NCBI GenBank assembly: GCA_963854835.1
Contig: OY978530.1
Coordinates: 31,216,695-31,280,694 of the forward strand
Direction of reading: 5' to 3'
Length of the DNA: 64,000 nt
Source: Megamerina dolium
Lineage: Eukaryota; Arthropoda; Insecta; Diptera; Megamerinidae
Each line of letters starts with the position of its first letter. Within the stretch, counting starts at the first letter, position 1. The notes under the pieces were generated by a model that did no database searches, was not told where the DNA came from, and was given only the letters and a program-made list of their open reading frames with translations. The translations under genes and the position numbers were made by a program. Shown here one piece after another: positions 1 through 10,983 of the stretch.

Positions 1-1350
1 GAGATATCCAAATCACAGCCAGAATACAAAAGTCATTGTTCAAGGGGGTAACCAACCCAATTTGCACACTAAAGGTACCGGATGGTACCTACTCAAACAC
101 TTGTGATAGTGCACTAGAGCTTCTTCTTAGAACTTATTTCTCTGAATGTCAGCTTAACACAATCAGCGACAACGATTAAGGGGTGTCAGCATACAATCAC
201 TATAGGGCAAGAAACTTTACATTCTCTAAAATAGTCAACATTGAAAGGGTGGGCAATCAACTCGTTCAAACCCTACAAGTCACCCGGACGTGTTGATATA
301 TTCCCTTTCTAAGGGGACCAAGAGATTAATACACATCTTGGTTTAAATCTTCAGATCTAGCTTCATATTTGGATTTGTTCCAAAGATTTGGCTAGAGGTC
401 AAGGTTATATTCCTACCAAAGGACGACAACAAACCCCCTGAATCTCCCAAATCCAACAGGCTAATCAGTCTTACGTCCTTCATATTGAACCATGGAGAAG
501 ATATTTGACTGCTACCTAAGAGAGGAGGTAATTTCTAACACTCCACTACACAAACTACAATTTGCTTATCAAAAAGGGAAATCTACAGTCACAGCACTGT
601 ACACAATTGTTCGCGATATAGAAAAGGCTTTATACCTAAAAGAAGTAGCCCTCTGTACATTAATGGACATTGAGGGCTCCTTCGATAACTCGATCTTCCA
701 GTCAATAGAACTGGCACTCTCCAATAGGGGAGCAGATCCAGCAATAGTAAAGTGGGTAAGCAATGTGCTATACCAAAAACAATTAAAGCCTCTTTAGGGC
801 AAGCCAACCTAAGTGTTACAGCTGTAAAGGGATATCCGCATTGGATCCGCTGCTATGGATCCTATTAGCTGACGACCTAATACAGATCCTTAACAATAAA
901 TGGTACAAAACAATTGGATATGCTGATGACGTATCTATAATATTCAAAGGCAACCATGAAAGGACTATTGGGGAATTAATGCAGGATGCCTTAAATACAA
1001 CATCGGAGTGGTGTAGGAAAGAGGGGTTACCAATTAACCCCACAAAAACCACTATCGTCCCCTTCACTATAAATGGAACATTTAGCACTTGAATAATAAA
1101 AATTAACGAGACAGATATACCCATGAAGGACAAAAACTTCACATGGAAGGCACATCTCAATTCAGTAATAACAAAGGCCACGAAAAACCTTTAGACTACA
1201 AAGCAACTTATAGGGAAATCTTGGGGAGCCCTAAAAGATCTTCTGAATTTACATGCAAATGGTTAGACCCTATGGTGGGTAAAAACCAATCAAACAACAA
1301 AGAAATATTTAAACGAGGTAATCTGACGTGGCACTTGTGGCATCGGAAAA
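1..1350 (+). mobile_element. LOA/I-type LINE fragment (first of three), 5' and 3' truncated
   Basis: Degenerate coding sequence of a non-LTR retrotransposon runs from the window edge. Before base 490, all three forward frames give pieces of the spacer between endonuclease and reverse transcriptase, for example DGTYSNTCDSALELL and FTFSKIVNIERV. The frame changes several times, so many small indels have accumulated. The fingers and palm of the RT follow at 492-1092, then RT thumb up to about 1350. There a second LINE begins that repeats the thumb, so the two are separate insertions or a recombinant. Clade assignment (LOA/I) rests on resemblance to the RNase H-bearing LINEs elsewhere in this window and is moderately sure. 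Confidence 0.75.
492..1092 (+). pseudogene. LINE reverse transcriptase, broken
   Basis: Two open stretches, 492-797 and 841-1092, carry RT motifs in order. The first has FAYQKGKSTVTALYTIV and the substrate-pocket region LMDIEGSFDN, where families usually read DIxGAFD. The second has the catalytic box YADD, encoded at 919-930, and the downstream INPTKTTIVPF motif of the LOA/I/R1 group. The PQGG motif expected between them is eroded at the 797-841 gap. The protein would copy element RNA at a nicked target, but stops and the frameshift make it inactive. Confidence 0.8.
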
Positions 1351-1351
1351 A

Positions 1352-3055
1352 TATTTAAATACACTCACTGAAGTGATGAACCATTCTTTATCAATCCTGT
1401 CCAAATGGGATTCACACTCTGGTCTGACCATCAACCCTGCCAAAACTGAGCTAGTCCTCTAGAATGCATAAAATACCTATTTTTACCTTACCTAGAATTG
1501 GGAGAGCTAGCCTAAAGCTAACTGAACAGGTACTTGGGTATAACTTTAGATAGCAAACTAAGTTGGAAACCAAACACGGAGGAAAGAGTTCATAAAGCAA
1601 TAGCAGCACTCTATTCCTGTAAGAAAGCCATAGGTAAAAGATAGGGGATGAGTCCTACAATCGTATCATGGCTATACTATGCGGTCGTTAGACCAATCCT
1701 TTTTTACGGAGTGATAGTCTGGTGGGATCATAAGGAGGTACACAGACAGTTAATAGGCGAGGTTCAAAGGGCTTCTGCGGTGCTGCTAATAGGAGCTATA
1801 AGAACCACCCCGTCAAAAACACTCTACTCGGTATTGCATCTACTCCCAGTGGAGTAGATGCAATACAAGCAGAGGGCGCTTATATCGGCAATTAGGCTAA
1901 ACATGGTTTCACGCTGGGCTCAACCAAGATACGGGCATTCAAAGCTCCTGCGGGAGTGCACTACAATTCTGAATGCCTTCGACTATACCATTTCCATACC
2001 ATGCTTTGACAATAGATTCTCAACCCATACATATACCCTCTAGGGAAAAATGGAATAGGGGTATTGTCAACGAAACTGGAGTTTCGGTACAATTGTACAA
2101 TTGGAGATGGCTCCAAATAAGAGGGAAGGGTAGAAGGTGGAGTCTTCTTTTCTGAATCCATACGCGTTAAGCTTAAGTTCCGACTTTTGCAGTGTTTTTC
2201 AAGCCGAGATTATATATAGCCACATTACCGCTAGAAAAAGGCAGCAATGTGGCTTCACTGTAATGCAATACCTCTCAAAGATGTTTATATCTACACCGAC
2301 AGTCAAGCCGCCATTAAATCTCTCGCAGGAACGTTCGCCAAATCGGCACTTGCCCTTAAATGCCGCTCAGCTCTTAACGAGCTAACGGAGCACTACAATG
2401 TACACGTTATATGGGTAGCGGGGCATAGGAATATTCCAGGGAACTGTGATTCAGATGAATTAGCGAGAGCTGGCACTAGATTGTTAAAGATCTATCCATC
2501 TCATCAAGCAGGAATTCCACTTGCAACATGCAAGATTCTTGTCACACAACATTACCTCACCATAGCCAACAGAAGATGGCGGGTCGAGAGCTCTTGTGTT
2601 ACTACTCGGAAAGTCTGGCCAACTCTTGACAATAGACGAATTCGTTCACTGTTGTCAATGTGTAAGAAAACTATCAGTAACGGACCACTGGCTTGTGGGT
2701 ATGAATGCTACCAGGATTGGTTTACCGGCCAAGGATTTTTGTAGTAGCTTCCAGGACGATGAAGAGGAGGAAACTGTTTACCACTTCCTCTGTAGATGCC
2801 CCGCCTTGGGACGCAGAAGGCACACTCTATTGGGGAGTGCCTTTTTACAGATACCACTGAGCTAGCATCCATGGATATTAGAGACATTGTTCTATTCATT
2901 AGGAAATCCCAATGGTTCCGTTTAACAGAGGGAGCATGATAGAAAACATCATTGATGCACGGTAACACAATAGGCCAATTTTTGGCCTAAGTGCGTCCAA
3001 CTTTGGGAGGCGGCCGCATAACCTACCCTAACCTAATCTGACTGGACACCTAAAG
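1352..3055 (+). mobile_element. LOA/I-type LINE 3' half (second copy)
   Basis: Starting near 1352 the sequence again encodes an RT palm-to-thumb region (LTINPAKTELVL, then TLDSKLSWKPNTEERV, then GAIRTTPSKTLYSVLHLLP near 1793-1857). It therefore cannot continue the preceding LINE. It proceeds through RNase H and a C-terminal cysteine motif. The 3' untranslated region around 2960-3055 ends with a CATAACCTACCCTAACCTA-type tail, typical of this group. Several in-frame stops are present, for example around 1460 and 1855. The 5' end is truncated in the RT, as usual for LINE copies. Confidence 0.75.
2247..2865 (+). pseudogene. LINE RNase H domain and C-terminal Cys motif
   Basis: An open stretch shows the RNase H motifs YTDSQAAIKSL and VIWVAGHRNIPGN, with the acidic residues of the active site still readable (TDSQ, and SDELARAG after the GHR motif). 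The first acidic strand (TDGS) has been lost upstream at about 2100. A frameshift near 2600-2740 leads into ETVYHFLCRCPALGRR, the C-terminal zinc-finger-like motif of LOA/I/R1 LINEs. The usual second cysteine of the first CxxC pair is a phenylalanine here. RNase H would remove the RNA strand of the hybrid during target-primed synthesis. Confidence 0.8.
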
Positions 3056-3893
3056 ATCTTAAACAATGTCGGAAATGTTACAGATATGACACATACCAGT
3101 GACCACACAGACCAAGTACTCAATTTCACCAAGAGATACAATGTCGTTTTCCCATCAAAGTAGGAGCCGAACGCTAGCCCAACATGGTTACACGATGATT
3201 CGGAAAAATGGTAAACAGGTGTAGAAGCAGGTATAGTGGGACCAATAACACACAAATCAATTATGCTATGATATAATGGAAACAGTGGAAATTTTATCCA
3301 AAAATGGACTCCAAAGGGTCAAAATTAAAATATTCTCAGACAGTCAATCAGTCCTCAAAGCTCTTAAAAGCTTCACATGCACATTAAAAGTCCCCACAGA
3401 GTGCAACAATGCACTCAACAAACTGGCCACCCACAATCAGGTCTCTCTGATCTAGGTGCCAGGACACGAAGAACATGAAGGTAATGAAAAGACGGACCTT
3501 TATGCCAAAAAAGGGGCTGAAGGGTCATTTATCTGTCCAACCCCCTTCTTTGGCTTCAATAAAAACAACATAAAACAGGATACCAAGAAATAGATCCAAG
3601 ACAAAATCAGAGAATATTGGAATGACATTGGCGGTTTCAACCACTCCAAAAAATTCCTGCGCTTTGATGCCAAAAGAGCAAACACCGATCTAACCTTAAA
3701 CAAAAAGAGTTTTAGATTACCCTCCGGAGCACTAGCAGGCCACTCCGCATGCAATAAACACCTACACAAAATAGGAATATCTAACACAAATACTTGCGGA
3801 TTCTGCTGTGATGAGGAAGAGTCCATGGAACATTTAATAACAACTTGTGATGTACCAGGCTACAGGAGTCATAAAATCCTAGGTTCATACTTA
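3056..3893 (+). mobile_element. third LINE fragment: RNase H to C-terminal Cys motif
   Basis: A third, different LINE 3' end. The start of RNase H is recognisable near 3195-3260 (GVEAGIVGPITHKS) and continues as IKIFSDSQSVLKALKSF from about 3325. The segment VPGHEEHEGNEKTDLYAKK follows at 3456-3515, just after an in-frame TAG where a W codon belongs. The C-terminal motif NTCGFCCDEEESMEHLITTC at about 3790-3850 is almost complete. The copy stops at about 3893, where a minus-strand transposase begins. It is more A-rich than its neighbour and probably belongs to another subfamily. Confidence 0.7.
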
Positions 3894-4735
3894 TTAGAAG
3901 ATAAAAAAAGAATTGCGAGGATATTGAGGACTTTTATTTGAAATTTTAACATTGACTTCCTTCATTCGAGTTGTGTGGCATGTGGCACCGTCTTGTTGAA
4001 ACCACATATTCTCTAAGTCGTATTCTTCAATAGCAGGCAAAAAAAAGTCGGTTATCATATGACCATAACGCTCCGAATTGACGGTGACAGTCGTTCCATC
4101 GTCGTTTTCGAAGAAGTAAGGTCCAATCACACCTCCGGACCAAAGAGCGCACCAAGCAGTGACTTTTTGTGGATGTAGTGGCCTCTCTTCAATTACTTGA
4201 GGATTCTCAGAACCCCAAATACGACAATTTTGTTTGTTAACATACCCACCGAGTGAGAAAAGTGCTTCGTCGCTGAAGAAAATTTTGTTCGAAGAATCGC
4301 CGTCCACCGTCTGTTGTTCAAGCACCCATTCGACGTATCTACGACGTTGTGAATGGTCAGCTGGCTTCAGTTGTTGTGTGAGCTGGATTTTATATGGATG
4401 TAGGTGTAGATCCAAATGCAAAATACGCCATAATGTGCCGTAAGACAGTCCTAATTCCTGAGAACGACGAGGAATCGACACATTCGGGTCTTCGGCAACA
4501 CTTTCACTTACAGCAGCGATATTTTCGGTGGTACGAGCGAAACGATGATGCACAGGCCTTACAATATCTGTAACCGATCCAGTCTCTTCATATTTCTTCA
4601 CAATTTTGCCAATTGCTTGCGTAGTTGGACGATTATGTAAACCATAATCTCCTCTTAAAGCACGATATGTGGCTGTGGTAGAATAACCATTTTTGTAGTA
4701 GGTTTAAGCGATCCATTTTCGCAAATGTCAGACTT
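3894..4735 (-). pseudogene. Tc1/mariner-superfamily transposase, truncated at both ends
   Basis: The 235-residue open frame (3894-4601) continues upstream without an ATG to about 4730, where RALRGDYGLHNRPTTQAIG matches the N-terminal helix-turn-helix region of this transposase group. An in-frame TAA sits just before that. Domains in order are the HTH (RRSQELGLSYGTLWRIL), then the DDE core with the first acid in IFFSDEALFSLGG and the second in WFQQDGATCHTTR. The third catalytic acid is missing because the reading frame changes right after HTTR and ends at a junction with the LINE. The product would cut and join transposon ends in the nucleus. This copy is dead, and no clear inverted repeats were seen. 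Confidence 0.85.
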
Positions 4736-5040
4736 TGAACTGAAAAAGAAAGAAATTGTTTTAACAACTCAGTTTGACAGATGTCGAATTCTAGCCCTAT
4801 ACTTTTGAAACCGCGAAATGGATAACCCTTTACAAAATAATGTCGCTGTTACCCTTTTACCATGATTGACTTGATACCTTGGTATCAACAGTAACCACAT
4901 ATAGTTCATAGTTGTGAAATACACAATCCATATCAATATTCCTTATAATTATGGAATGCCGGCACAAAAAGGCAATTGAGTGCGAAAAAGCTAACAAAGC
5001 GCTTTCCCACTGTCTAAATCCCTTTAGAGAAGCCATATGG
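4736..5040. other. AT-rich spacer, no gene seen
   Basis: Nothing coding is visible. The first part may be the 5' flank of the minus-strand transposase. Near 5014-5056 lies CTAAATCCCTTTAGAGAAGC and a following TTACTGAAAG, which recurs in similar form near 7533-7584 on the far side of the gypsy relic. Confidence 0.4.
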
Positions 5041-5710
5041 TTGGTTACTGAAAGAAGAATACTTACCTTACCTTAATACTTACCTGGAGTCCGTTAGAGA
5101 AACTCTAGATGTCGAGTTCTCAGACATATTTTTCTGGTCCGATGCTCAAATCGTTCTCGCATGGCTGGAAAAACCACCTCACACATGGAAAGCATACGTC
5201 GCTAAGATACTCCCAGATACTCCAAAACGCTGGAAATGGATTCAAGCCCAAGGGTCTTGTGTCCAATACTCTTTGGTGGAATGGCCCTGCGGGCTTCATC
5301 ACCCCGAAGAAGTATGGCCAAAACCAACACTTCAAACTACTTTGCGGACCGAGTAAAGGAAAGTGAAGTTTCTTTTACCGTTAGATGACCATACCAACAT
5401 TCTCTATTTTCAAGGGCGCTACGCGTGATTTCTTACGTTTTCCATTTTGTCCATAACGAATTGCGAAAATCTTCTCCAATTTCGAATTCCTTATTCTCGC
5501 AGGACAAAATTCGTTTTGCAAAAAACCGGCTAATCTTATTAGCCCAATGGCAATATTTTCCAAAAGAGCTGAAGGCTCTTCTCCGCTCACCCACAGTCAG
5601 CAACAAAAATTCTTTGCTGACTTTAAATCCATTTCTCGACAAGGAAAATCTCTTAAGAGTAAACGGTCGATTAGCTCATTCTGGTCTTAGTTATTGTTAT
5701 ATTGTTTAAG
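5040..5710 (+). mobile_element. BEL/Pao retrotransposon fragment (RNase H to integrase N-terminus)
   Basis: Short open stretches in changing frames read FWSDAQIVLAWLEKPPHTWK near 5130-5190, the RNase H part of BEL/Pao polyproteins. LNPFLDKENLLRVNGRLAHS, at about 5620-5680, is the conserved block just before the integrase zinc-binding region. The piece is truncated on both sides and has several stops, so it is a fossil. The same two blocks occur in the much better preserved BEL element at 22.6-30.9 kb (DSQIVLHWLKTHSATL and LNPFIDDSGDFPLLKVGGRL). The two are related but clearly different families. Confidence 0.75.
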
Positions 5711-5719
5711 TTTAAATAG

Positions 5720-7390
5720 ACATGTTAATATCTATGCTAACTTTACACAACTACGACAGTTATAAACAACACTGTGTATTAAAAGACTTTGTACTAAAAT
5801 CCATAGCTTGTAAGACATTTTGGAAATGAATTCATAAAGAGAGCTGCTGCGTCCACCTCGATACATAGTAAATTGGCGACCAGTTAAAAAAACCAAAAAA
5901 TAAAAATATAACAAATAACGGCATAAATTACAGGTAATTTTTACAAAAATGCAAAGTAATGGCGGATATGCACAAAACCAAAATTCGAAGACGGCGCACT
6001 CACCGTTCATAACTCAAGTAGCGTTCTAGAGTTTTTTATATTGAACGATACCTGGCAATTGTGGAAAGAAAAACTTGATATCCATTTTTACAAGATTAAC
6101 TGTACTGGCGACAACGTAAAGAAGGCAATCCTTCTGAAGTCAGCGGGACCAACACCATACGCACTTCTTCATAGTCTGTGCAGTACAAGTACGCCAGTTA
6201 CCAAAACGTACAAGAAGCTGTGCGAGATTCTCAACCAGCATTACACCCCACCAACAATTGTATTCGCGGAGCGAAAGAAGTTTCATGAGGCAGTAAAAGA
6301 AGACCATGAAACCGTGCCCGAGTGGTATACTCGAACAAGAAAACTCACTTTCTTGTTCGAGCTTTCATTTGAAGAAGCACTTAGAAAAGCTCTTGTAATG
6401 GAAATGAAGCAACCCAAAACGAACCACGTAAATTACGTAAGCAGCACAAGAAACAAGAACAACAATCAACGTTCCCAAACGAAAGGGCGAGGTGTAAACG
6501 ACAAAGACAAAAGCCAAAGCAAATATAGTTATCAGCTGTTGCAGCGAAATAATGAAAAAGCAAACGAAGTAAGTCGTTATTTACATTGTGGCTGGAGAAA
6601 TCATCGTTCATCAGACTGTCGGTACAAAAACTGCAATATAATAATTGTGGGACATTTGGCATCAATATGTCAAAGCGGAAAGAGACAAGTGAATTACATA
6701 TCAGAAAATGATCCTTCCATAAACAAATCAAATATCTTTTGTGTGTATAATATTTAAGTTGGTGCCTCAACTGTTGCCGATAACCCATTTTCAGTAAGCA
6801 TTAATGGTGTGCGAATGAAAGTCGCATGTGACACTGGTTCTCCATTCAGCCTGATGTCGAGAGCACTATTCGACAAGCTACAAAGTAACACAAGGCTACA
6901 TTAATGTGAGTTGAATCTTTTAGATTATATAATGCTTCAAAAATTGCTATAGCCGGAACTCTTTCACATGAGTTTCCTAACAAAGATATCAAGCCGGTTG
7001 CATTTGTATCCAGAGCATTGTACAAGGCAGAAAAAAATTACAGCACCCTTGAAAAAGAAGACTTTCCATTTTATTTTGTCTTACAAAATTGAAACAGTAT
7101 CTACCTGGCAACAGTTTCACATTAAAAACAGACCACCACCACCATATTCGGTGAAAGCAAGGGAATTCCAATTATGGCTGATGGGAGAATGCAGCGCTTG
7201 GCTTTTATATTAACAGGTTTCAATTACAAAATTGTATATATTGTAATTGTATGTAGGACGTTCCAATGAAGCCGATAATTTATCGCGCATACCTCAAGTT
7301 GAGAACAGAATAGTAGTAGACGAGGAGAGTTTTATAAATTACATTCAAAAAGAAAACACCAAAAACTCTCCGCGGTCTCGTCGCGTCTAG
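5720..7390 (+). mobile_element. Ty3/gypsy element with internal deletion
   Basis: A gypsy-type element is represented by gag (6041-6757), the start of the protease (6760-6902, with the active-site motif ACDTGSPFSLMS) and, after a jump at about 6902-6960, the RNase H end of the RT (KPVAFVSRALYKAEKNYSTL). FGESKGIPIMADGRMQRLAF and then DNLSRIPQVENR-like sequence follow, up to about 7390. The RT core and integrase are absent, so roughly the middle of pol was deleted. A TGGCGACC tract at about 5876 resembles a primer-binding site. If so, the sequence from about 5720 to 5870 would be the end of the 5' LTR. I could not find a matching 3' LTR. Confidence 0.75.
6041..6757 (+). CDS. gypsy-type Gag with damaged zinc knuckles
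   Basis: An open frame of 238 residues. It begins NDTWQLWKEKLDIHFYKI, the N-terminal capsid-like pattern of insect gypsy gags. It continues with a region matching the retrotransposon gag domain (KLCEILNQHYTPP, then EWYTRTRKLTFLF). The C-terminus is basic and asparagine-rich and ends in a zinc-knuckle pair. The first knuckle (LHCGWRNHRSSDC) has lost one cysteine and the second (CNIIIVGHLASIC) another, so RNA packaging would be impaired. The first ATG is taken as start, but coding resemblance does not prove it. The frame ends at a TAA just before the protease. Confidence 0.75.
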   Translation: MNDTWQLWKEKLDIHFYKINCTGDNVKKAILLKSAGPTPYALLHSLCSTSTPVTKTYKKLCEILNQHYTPPTIVFAERKKFHEAVKEDHETVPEWYTRTRKLTFLFELSFEEALRKALVMEMKQPKTNHVNYVSSTRNKNNNQRSQTKGRGVNDKDKSQSKYSYQLLQRNNEKANEVSRYLHCGWRNHRSSDCRYKNCNIIIVGHLASICQSGKRQVNYISENDPSINKSNIFCVYNI

Positions 7391-8142
7391 CTACGACATA
7401 TAGCTTCCACTCCTAAAAGCTCACAGCCTGGAAGACGATAGATTCCCAATGCTCGTCAGATCGAGGACGTGATTGGCTCACTGTCTTGTCTAAGCGATGT
7501 GCTCAATTAATGCACGAGTATATGTGGGCCGTGATATCTAAATCCCTTTAGACAACCCATATTATTTGTCACTGAAAGATAGGAGTAAAAATCATAAAAT
7601 GAATTAATTATATTACCTTTATTTGAATTGAACCTGGATTTCATACTTCCATATGGCCACCCAACTCTCCACATAAATTTCCATTTTATGTTTTTGGATT
7701 TACGGTGCTCGTGCTACGATCGACCGATGTGTTTTGGCTTATATTCGATCCTAGAGGTTCAACCATCAAGTCATTCCGCGCTACCATTTTTCTTTGTATT
7801 CGTAAAATTAGAATTATATCCGAACTCTATTATAAATATTAAGAAATGCATTGTAATTATAGACACATTGTAATTTCTTTTTGTAGCCATTAATTATACA
7901 TCTATATGTATCGTGTGGCATTTAGCAGTGAAATATTTACCCACATAATTCATAGTTCTGCACTTACATAAGCATACACACAATGTTTAGGCATACCATT
8001 ATAACTAAAGTCATATGGACTAATCATGTGTGAGAGTATTAAACAGTGAGTGTGATTATTGTGTGTTACATCATTGTGCGGTCGAAAAGAAAAAGGAGTT
8101 TAGCCACTAAGTATTCAGTAAATGTTGTGGTAAATTAGTTAT
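7391..8142. other. no recognisable gene
   Basis: After the gypsy pol remnant the sequence holds no open frame with a family I recognise. It is AT-rich, with no clear terminal repeats. It ends at a short (CA)n tract. Confidence 0.4.
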
Positions 8143-8160
8143 ACAACACACACACACACA
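8143..8160. repeat. (CA)n microsatellite at the 5' edge of an R1-type LINE
   Basis: Eight or nine CA units immediately precede the first base that reads as R1-clade LINE sequence. The same arrangement occurs at 9550-9596 for the next copy. Confidence 0.9.
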
Positions 8161-9545
8161 AAATACTGGAGAGGTTGATCTGCAGGGCATTGGAGACGAA
8201 GGAAACACCGGCGTACCTACTGCGAATAATAAATACTTGTCTGTCTGACAGGCTACTGTTACATGACACGGACGATGGGTCCAAAAGCTACGTGGTGGCG
8301 GGTGGAGTGACACAGGGCTCTGTACTGGGCCCGCTACTGTGGAACGTGTTGTTCCACAGATACGCAGACGACATTGCCGTGACGACCGTTGCGAAGGAAC
8401 TCTCCCAAATTCAGAGCATCTGCAGAGATACAGCGTCGAAGATTAAGGGTTGGCTCACGACGACAAAGCTCCAGCTTGCGGTACAGAAAACAGAGGCGGT
8501 ACTTATCACGAGCACGAAAAAACTAGAAAGAATCACCCAAAACAGTGACGGCTACAACATTACAACGCAACCTTCGCTGAGATATCTAGGTGTAATGATT
8601 GATGCAAGGCTCAACTTCAAAGCGTATATCGCCTTACCGCAGCGGCATCAGTGACAGCGGCTCTGACGAGAATTATGGCCAACACTGGTGGTCCTAACCA
8701 GAGTAGGAGAGCGCTTCTGGCTAAAGTTAGTCAATCAATACTGATGCACGCGGCACGAATATGGATGACAGCTTTGCGTCAAAAAACATATGCGAAGAAA
8801 TCGAAGACAGTTTTCAGACTAAGCGCTATTAGAGTTGCAAGTGCTTTTAGGAAAATGTCACAAGAAGGTGCTGGTATTTTATCTATCATTATGCCGCCGG
8901 GCATAATGACCTCGGAGTTGGGCATAGTATACAATAGAACAAAAAGCCTGATTATTCGGTTAACGCCAACCGAACGGAAGAGGAGAGACAGACGAGTCTA
9001 GACGAATGGCAAAGTCAATGGGTCGCCGCACAGATTCTGCAATACTGTCGGTGAAAACGCTCAGCATATTTCTCCTTCTGCTTAAGATTCCAGGCGCAGA
9101 GAATGACCATAGAGAAGATAATAAATGAAGAATGACACCCCATAACTTTGTGATCCATATGCTGCGATCGAGTTTGGTGTGGTCTAAGATGAAAGAATGG
9201 ATTGCAATAGCTCTTCAGGAGCTCAGAAAGAAGAAGTGGCAGCGGGAAAATATAACTACAGCTGTGTCAACGACATGTACGGTGTGTGTAAAGAGGCATC
9301 TTAGCTCAGCTTAGTCCTGCGAAGTAGAACTTAACGGCGATCCCGCAGGGCAGGAACAAGCTATAGAGGTCAAAGTTAAGGGTTTAGTATGTAGGCGTAC
9401 TGTTTCGCAAGTCCAGCATTGTAAGATAATACTGCCTGTGCGTGGTCCCGAATGAGGTGTACCTTTAGTGAACAGTATGAAGCCTACATGACGTCCATGG
9501 TTGACGCATTCTATGAAAGATTCCACCTTAAAACAAAAAGAAAAA
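8161..9545 (+). mobile_element. R1-clade LINE, 5'-truncated copy 1
   Basis: RT coding starts directly after the (CA)n tract. Pieces in order are PAYLLRIINTCLSDRLLLHD, then the PQG-equivalent GGVTQGSVLGPLLWN and YADDIAVTTVAKEL. A short deletion removed the spacer between GPLLWN and YADD. The thumb (LQLAVQKTEAVLITSTKK, YLGVMIDARLNFK) follows. The second part (8651-9001) carries the conserved RLSAIRVASAFRKMS block. C-terminal coding resumes near 9140 (SKMKEWIAIALQELRKKKWQ) after loss of the zinc-finger segment. A 3' UTR from about 9315 ends in an A-rich, then CA-rich tail. Target preference suggests a Waldo/Mino-type R1 LINE; that is inference. Confidence 0.8.
8175..9001 (+). pseudogene. R1-type LINE ORF2, RT to thumb
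   Basis: Two overlapping open stretches, 8175-8654 and 8651-9001, together span most of the RT of an R1-clade LINE with a frame change where they meet. The catalytic YADD is intact, but the palm is about 20-30 residues too short because GPLLWN runs into FHRYADD. The endonuclease and the rest of the RT are absent (5' truncation). The gene is therefore non-functional. Confidence 0.8.
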
Positions 9546-9598
9546 AAAACACACACACAACCACCCACACACACACCCACGCACCCACACACACATAT
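9546..9598. repeat. CA-rich microsatellite between two R1-type LINE copies
   Basis: An A-run followed by ACACACAC, CCACCC and further CA units separates the poly(A)-like tail of R1 copy 1 from the 5' edge of copy 2. It is read in frame by a spurious Thr/Pro/His-rich N-terminus of the adjacent open frame. Confidence 0.9.
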
Positions 9599-10794
9599 AG
9601 AGAAGACAATACCTAAAGTGCAGGAACTATGCAATGACGCAATAAACATCATCATGAGGTGGTTACACAGCGCTGGATTACAACTAGCGGCCGAAAAAAC
9701 AGAAGCGGTACTCCTGACCACACGGAAAGTACGCGAGGTTTTCACCTTCAAGGTTGGTGACCATGAAATCACCTCGCTACCCCACATCAGATACCTGGGC
9801 GTACGAATTGACACACGGCTGTCTTTTAAGGAACACCTTGCCGCGGTTAGCGATAAAGCTGCAAAGGTGAATAATGCTTTGTCGCGCATAATGTGGAACA
9901 TAGGTGGACCCCGTTCTAGTAAAAGGAAATTGCTGGCAAAGGTGACAAGCTCTATCATGCTGTATGCAGCTCCAGTTTGGGCTGACGCAACACAGAGAGC
10001 TACATACATGGCTGGCATCAGATCTACATACCGTTTGAGTGCACTGCGGGTAGCTAGCGCTTTTCGCACCGTGTCGGACGATGCAATCGTGGTCATTGCG
10101 TCAATGCTACCTATTGACATATTGGCACGCGAACTGCAGCGAATTCACAGCGACGTAGTCTCTTGGAGTGGCAACAGAGGTGGGAAACATCCGTGAAAGG
10201 TAAATGGACATACAGGTTGATATCAAACATAGAAGATTGGTTTAACAGAAGACATGGTGAAGTGGATTTCCATCCAACCCAATTGATAAGCGCACATGGA
10301 TGTTTTAAGCAATATCTACACCGTTTTAAACACGAGGAAGATCCTTTCTGCCCTGAATGTCCTGGTGAAATTGAACATGCGGAACACGTCCTTTTCAGTT
10401 GTCCTCGCTTTAGAAATGAGAGGCAAGCTATGCAGGAAGCATTTGGAGAATTCCCTACAAATAGCAACCTGATATCGCACATGTGCGAATCACTTGAAAA
10501 GTGGGTGGTAGTACAATCGGTAGCTGCACGAATGATGACTGAGCTCCGACGCATAGAACGCCATAGAGCAATAGAACACAGAATGAACGCTGTTGCAATG
10601 TTGACAGGTACGAACTAAATGACCTACCTAACGAACTACGAGCAAAATCGCTCATGACGGTCTTCCTGACGAAATACTTAGCGGTCGTTCCAGGAGGAAT
10701 CTTCCGTGCGGACGAGAGGTGGTTTTAGCGGGTTAAGTCTCGCACTGATATAGGCTTTCGATGCTTTCCTCCTCGTTACAAAAAAAAAAAAAGA
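9599..10794 (+). mobile_element. R1-clade LINE, 5'-truncated copy 2
   Basis: The copy begins in the RT thumb region just after the CA-rich tract and runs to the natural 3' end. Its 3' UTR is at about 10620-10780 and ends in a run of about 13 A, then ACACACATATATA. It is related to copy 1 but diverged, so the two are separate insertions. The junction order (CA tract, truncated LINE, A-run, CA tract) is the same for both. Confidence 0.85.
9600..10618 (+). pseudogene. R1-type LINE ORF2 C-terminal half
   Basis: The frame ending at 10196 reads QLAAEKTEAVLLTTRKVREV, YLGVRIDTRLSFKEHLAAV and YRLSALRVASAFRTVSDDA, the RT thumb and connection of R1-type LINEs. A frameshift near 10150-10165 leads to the last 151 residues. 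These include FCPECPGEIEHAEHVLFSCP (about 10348-10407), a complete CCHC motif used in binding the element RNA or target DNA in this clade. The upstream CA-encoded residues are not part of the protein. Only the single frameshift and the 5' truncation break it. Confidence 0.85.
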
Positions 10795-10853
10795 AAACAC
10801 ACATATATATACATATATATATATATGTATATATATATACATATATGTATATG

Positions 10854-10902
<49 letters not shown>

Positions 10903-10925
10903 GTGTGTATATATATGTATATATA

Positions 10926-10982
<57 letters not shown>

Positions 10983-10983
10983 C
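10795..10983. repeat. (TA)n/(TATG)n microsatellite
   Basis: About 190 bp of TATA and TATG units, starting from the CA-rich end of the R1 tail and ending at the 3' end of the minus-strand RTE LINE. Tyr/Ile-rich open frames over it on both strands are artefacts. Confidence 0.95.

Noticed and set aside
9311..10120. Minus-strand 269-residue protein
   Set aside because: Antisense to R1-type LINE coding and the CA microsatellite (it has the Cys/Val repeat that CA gives in reverse).
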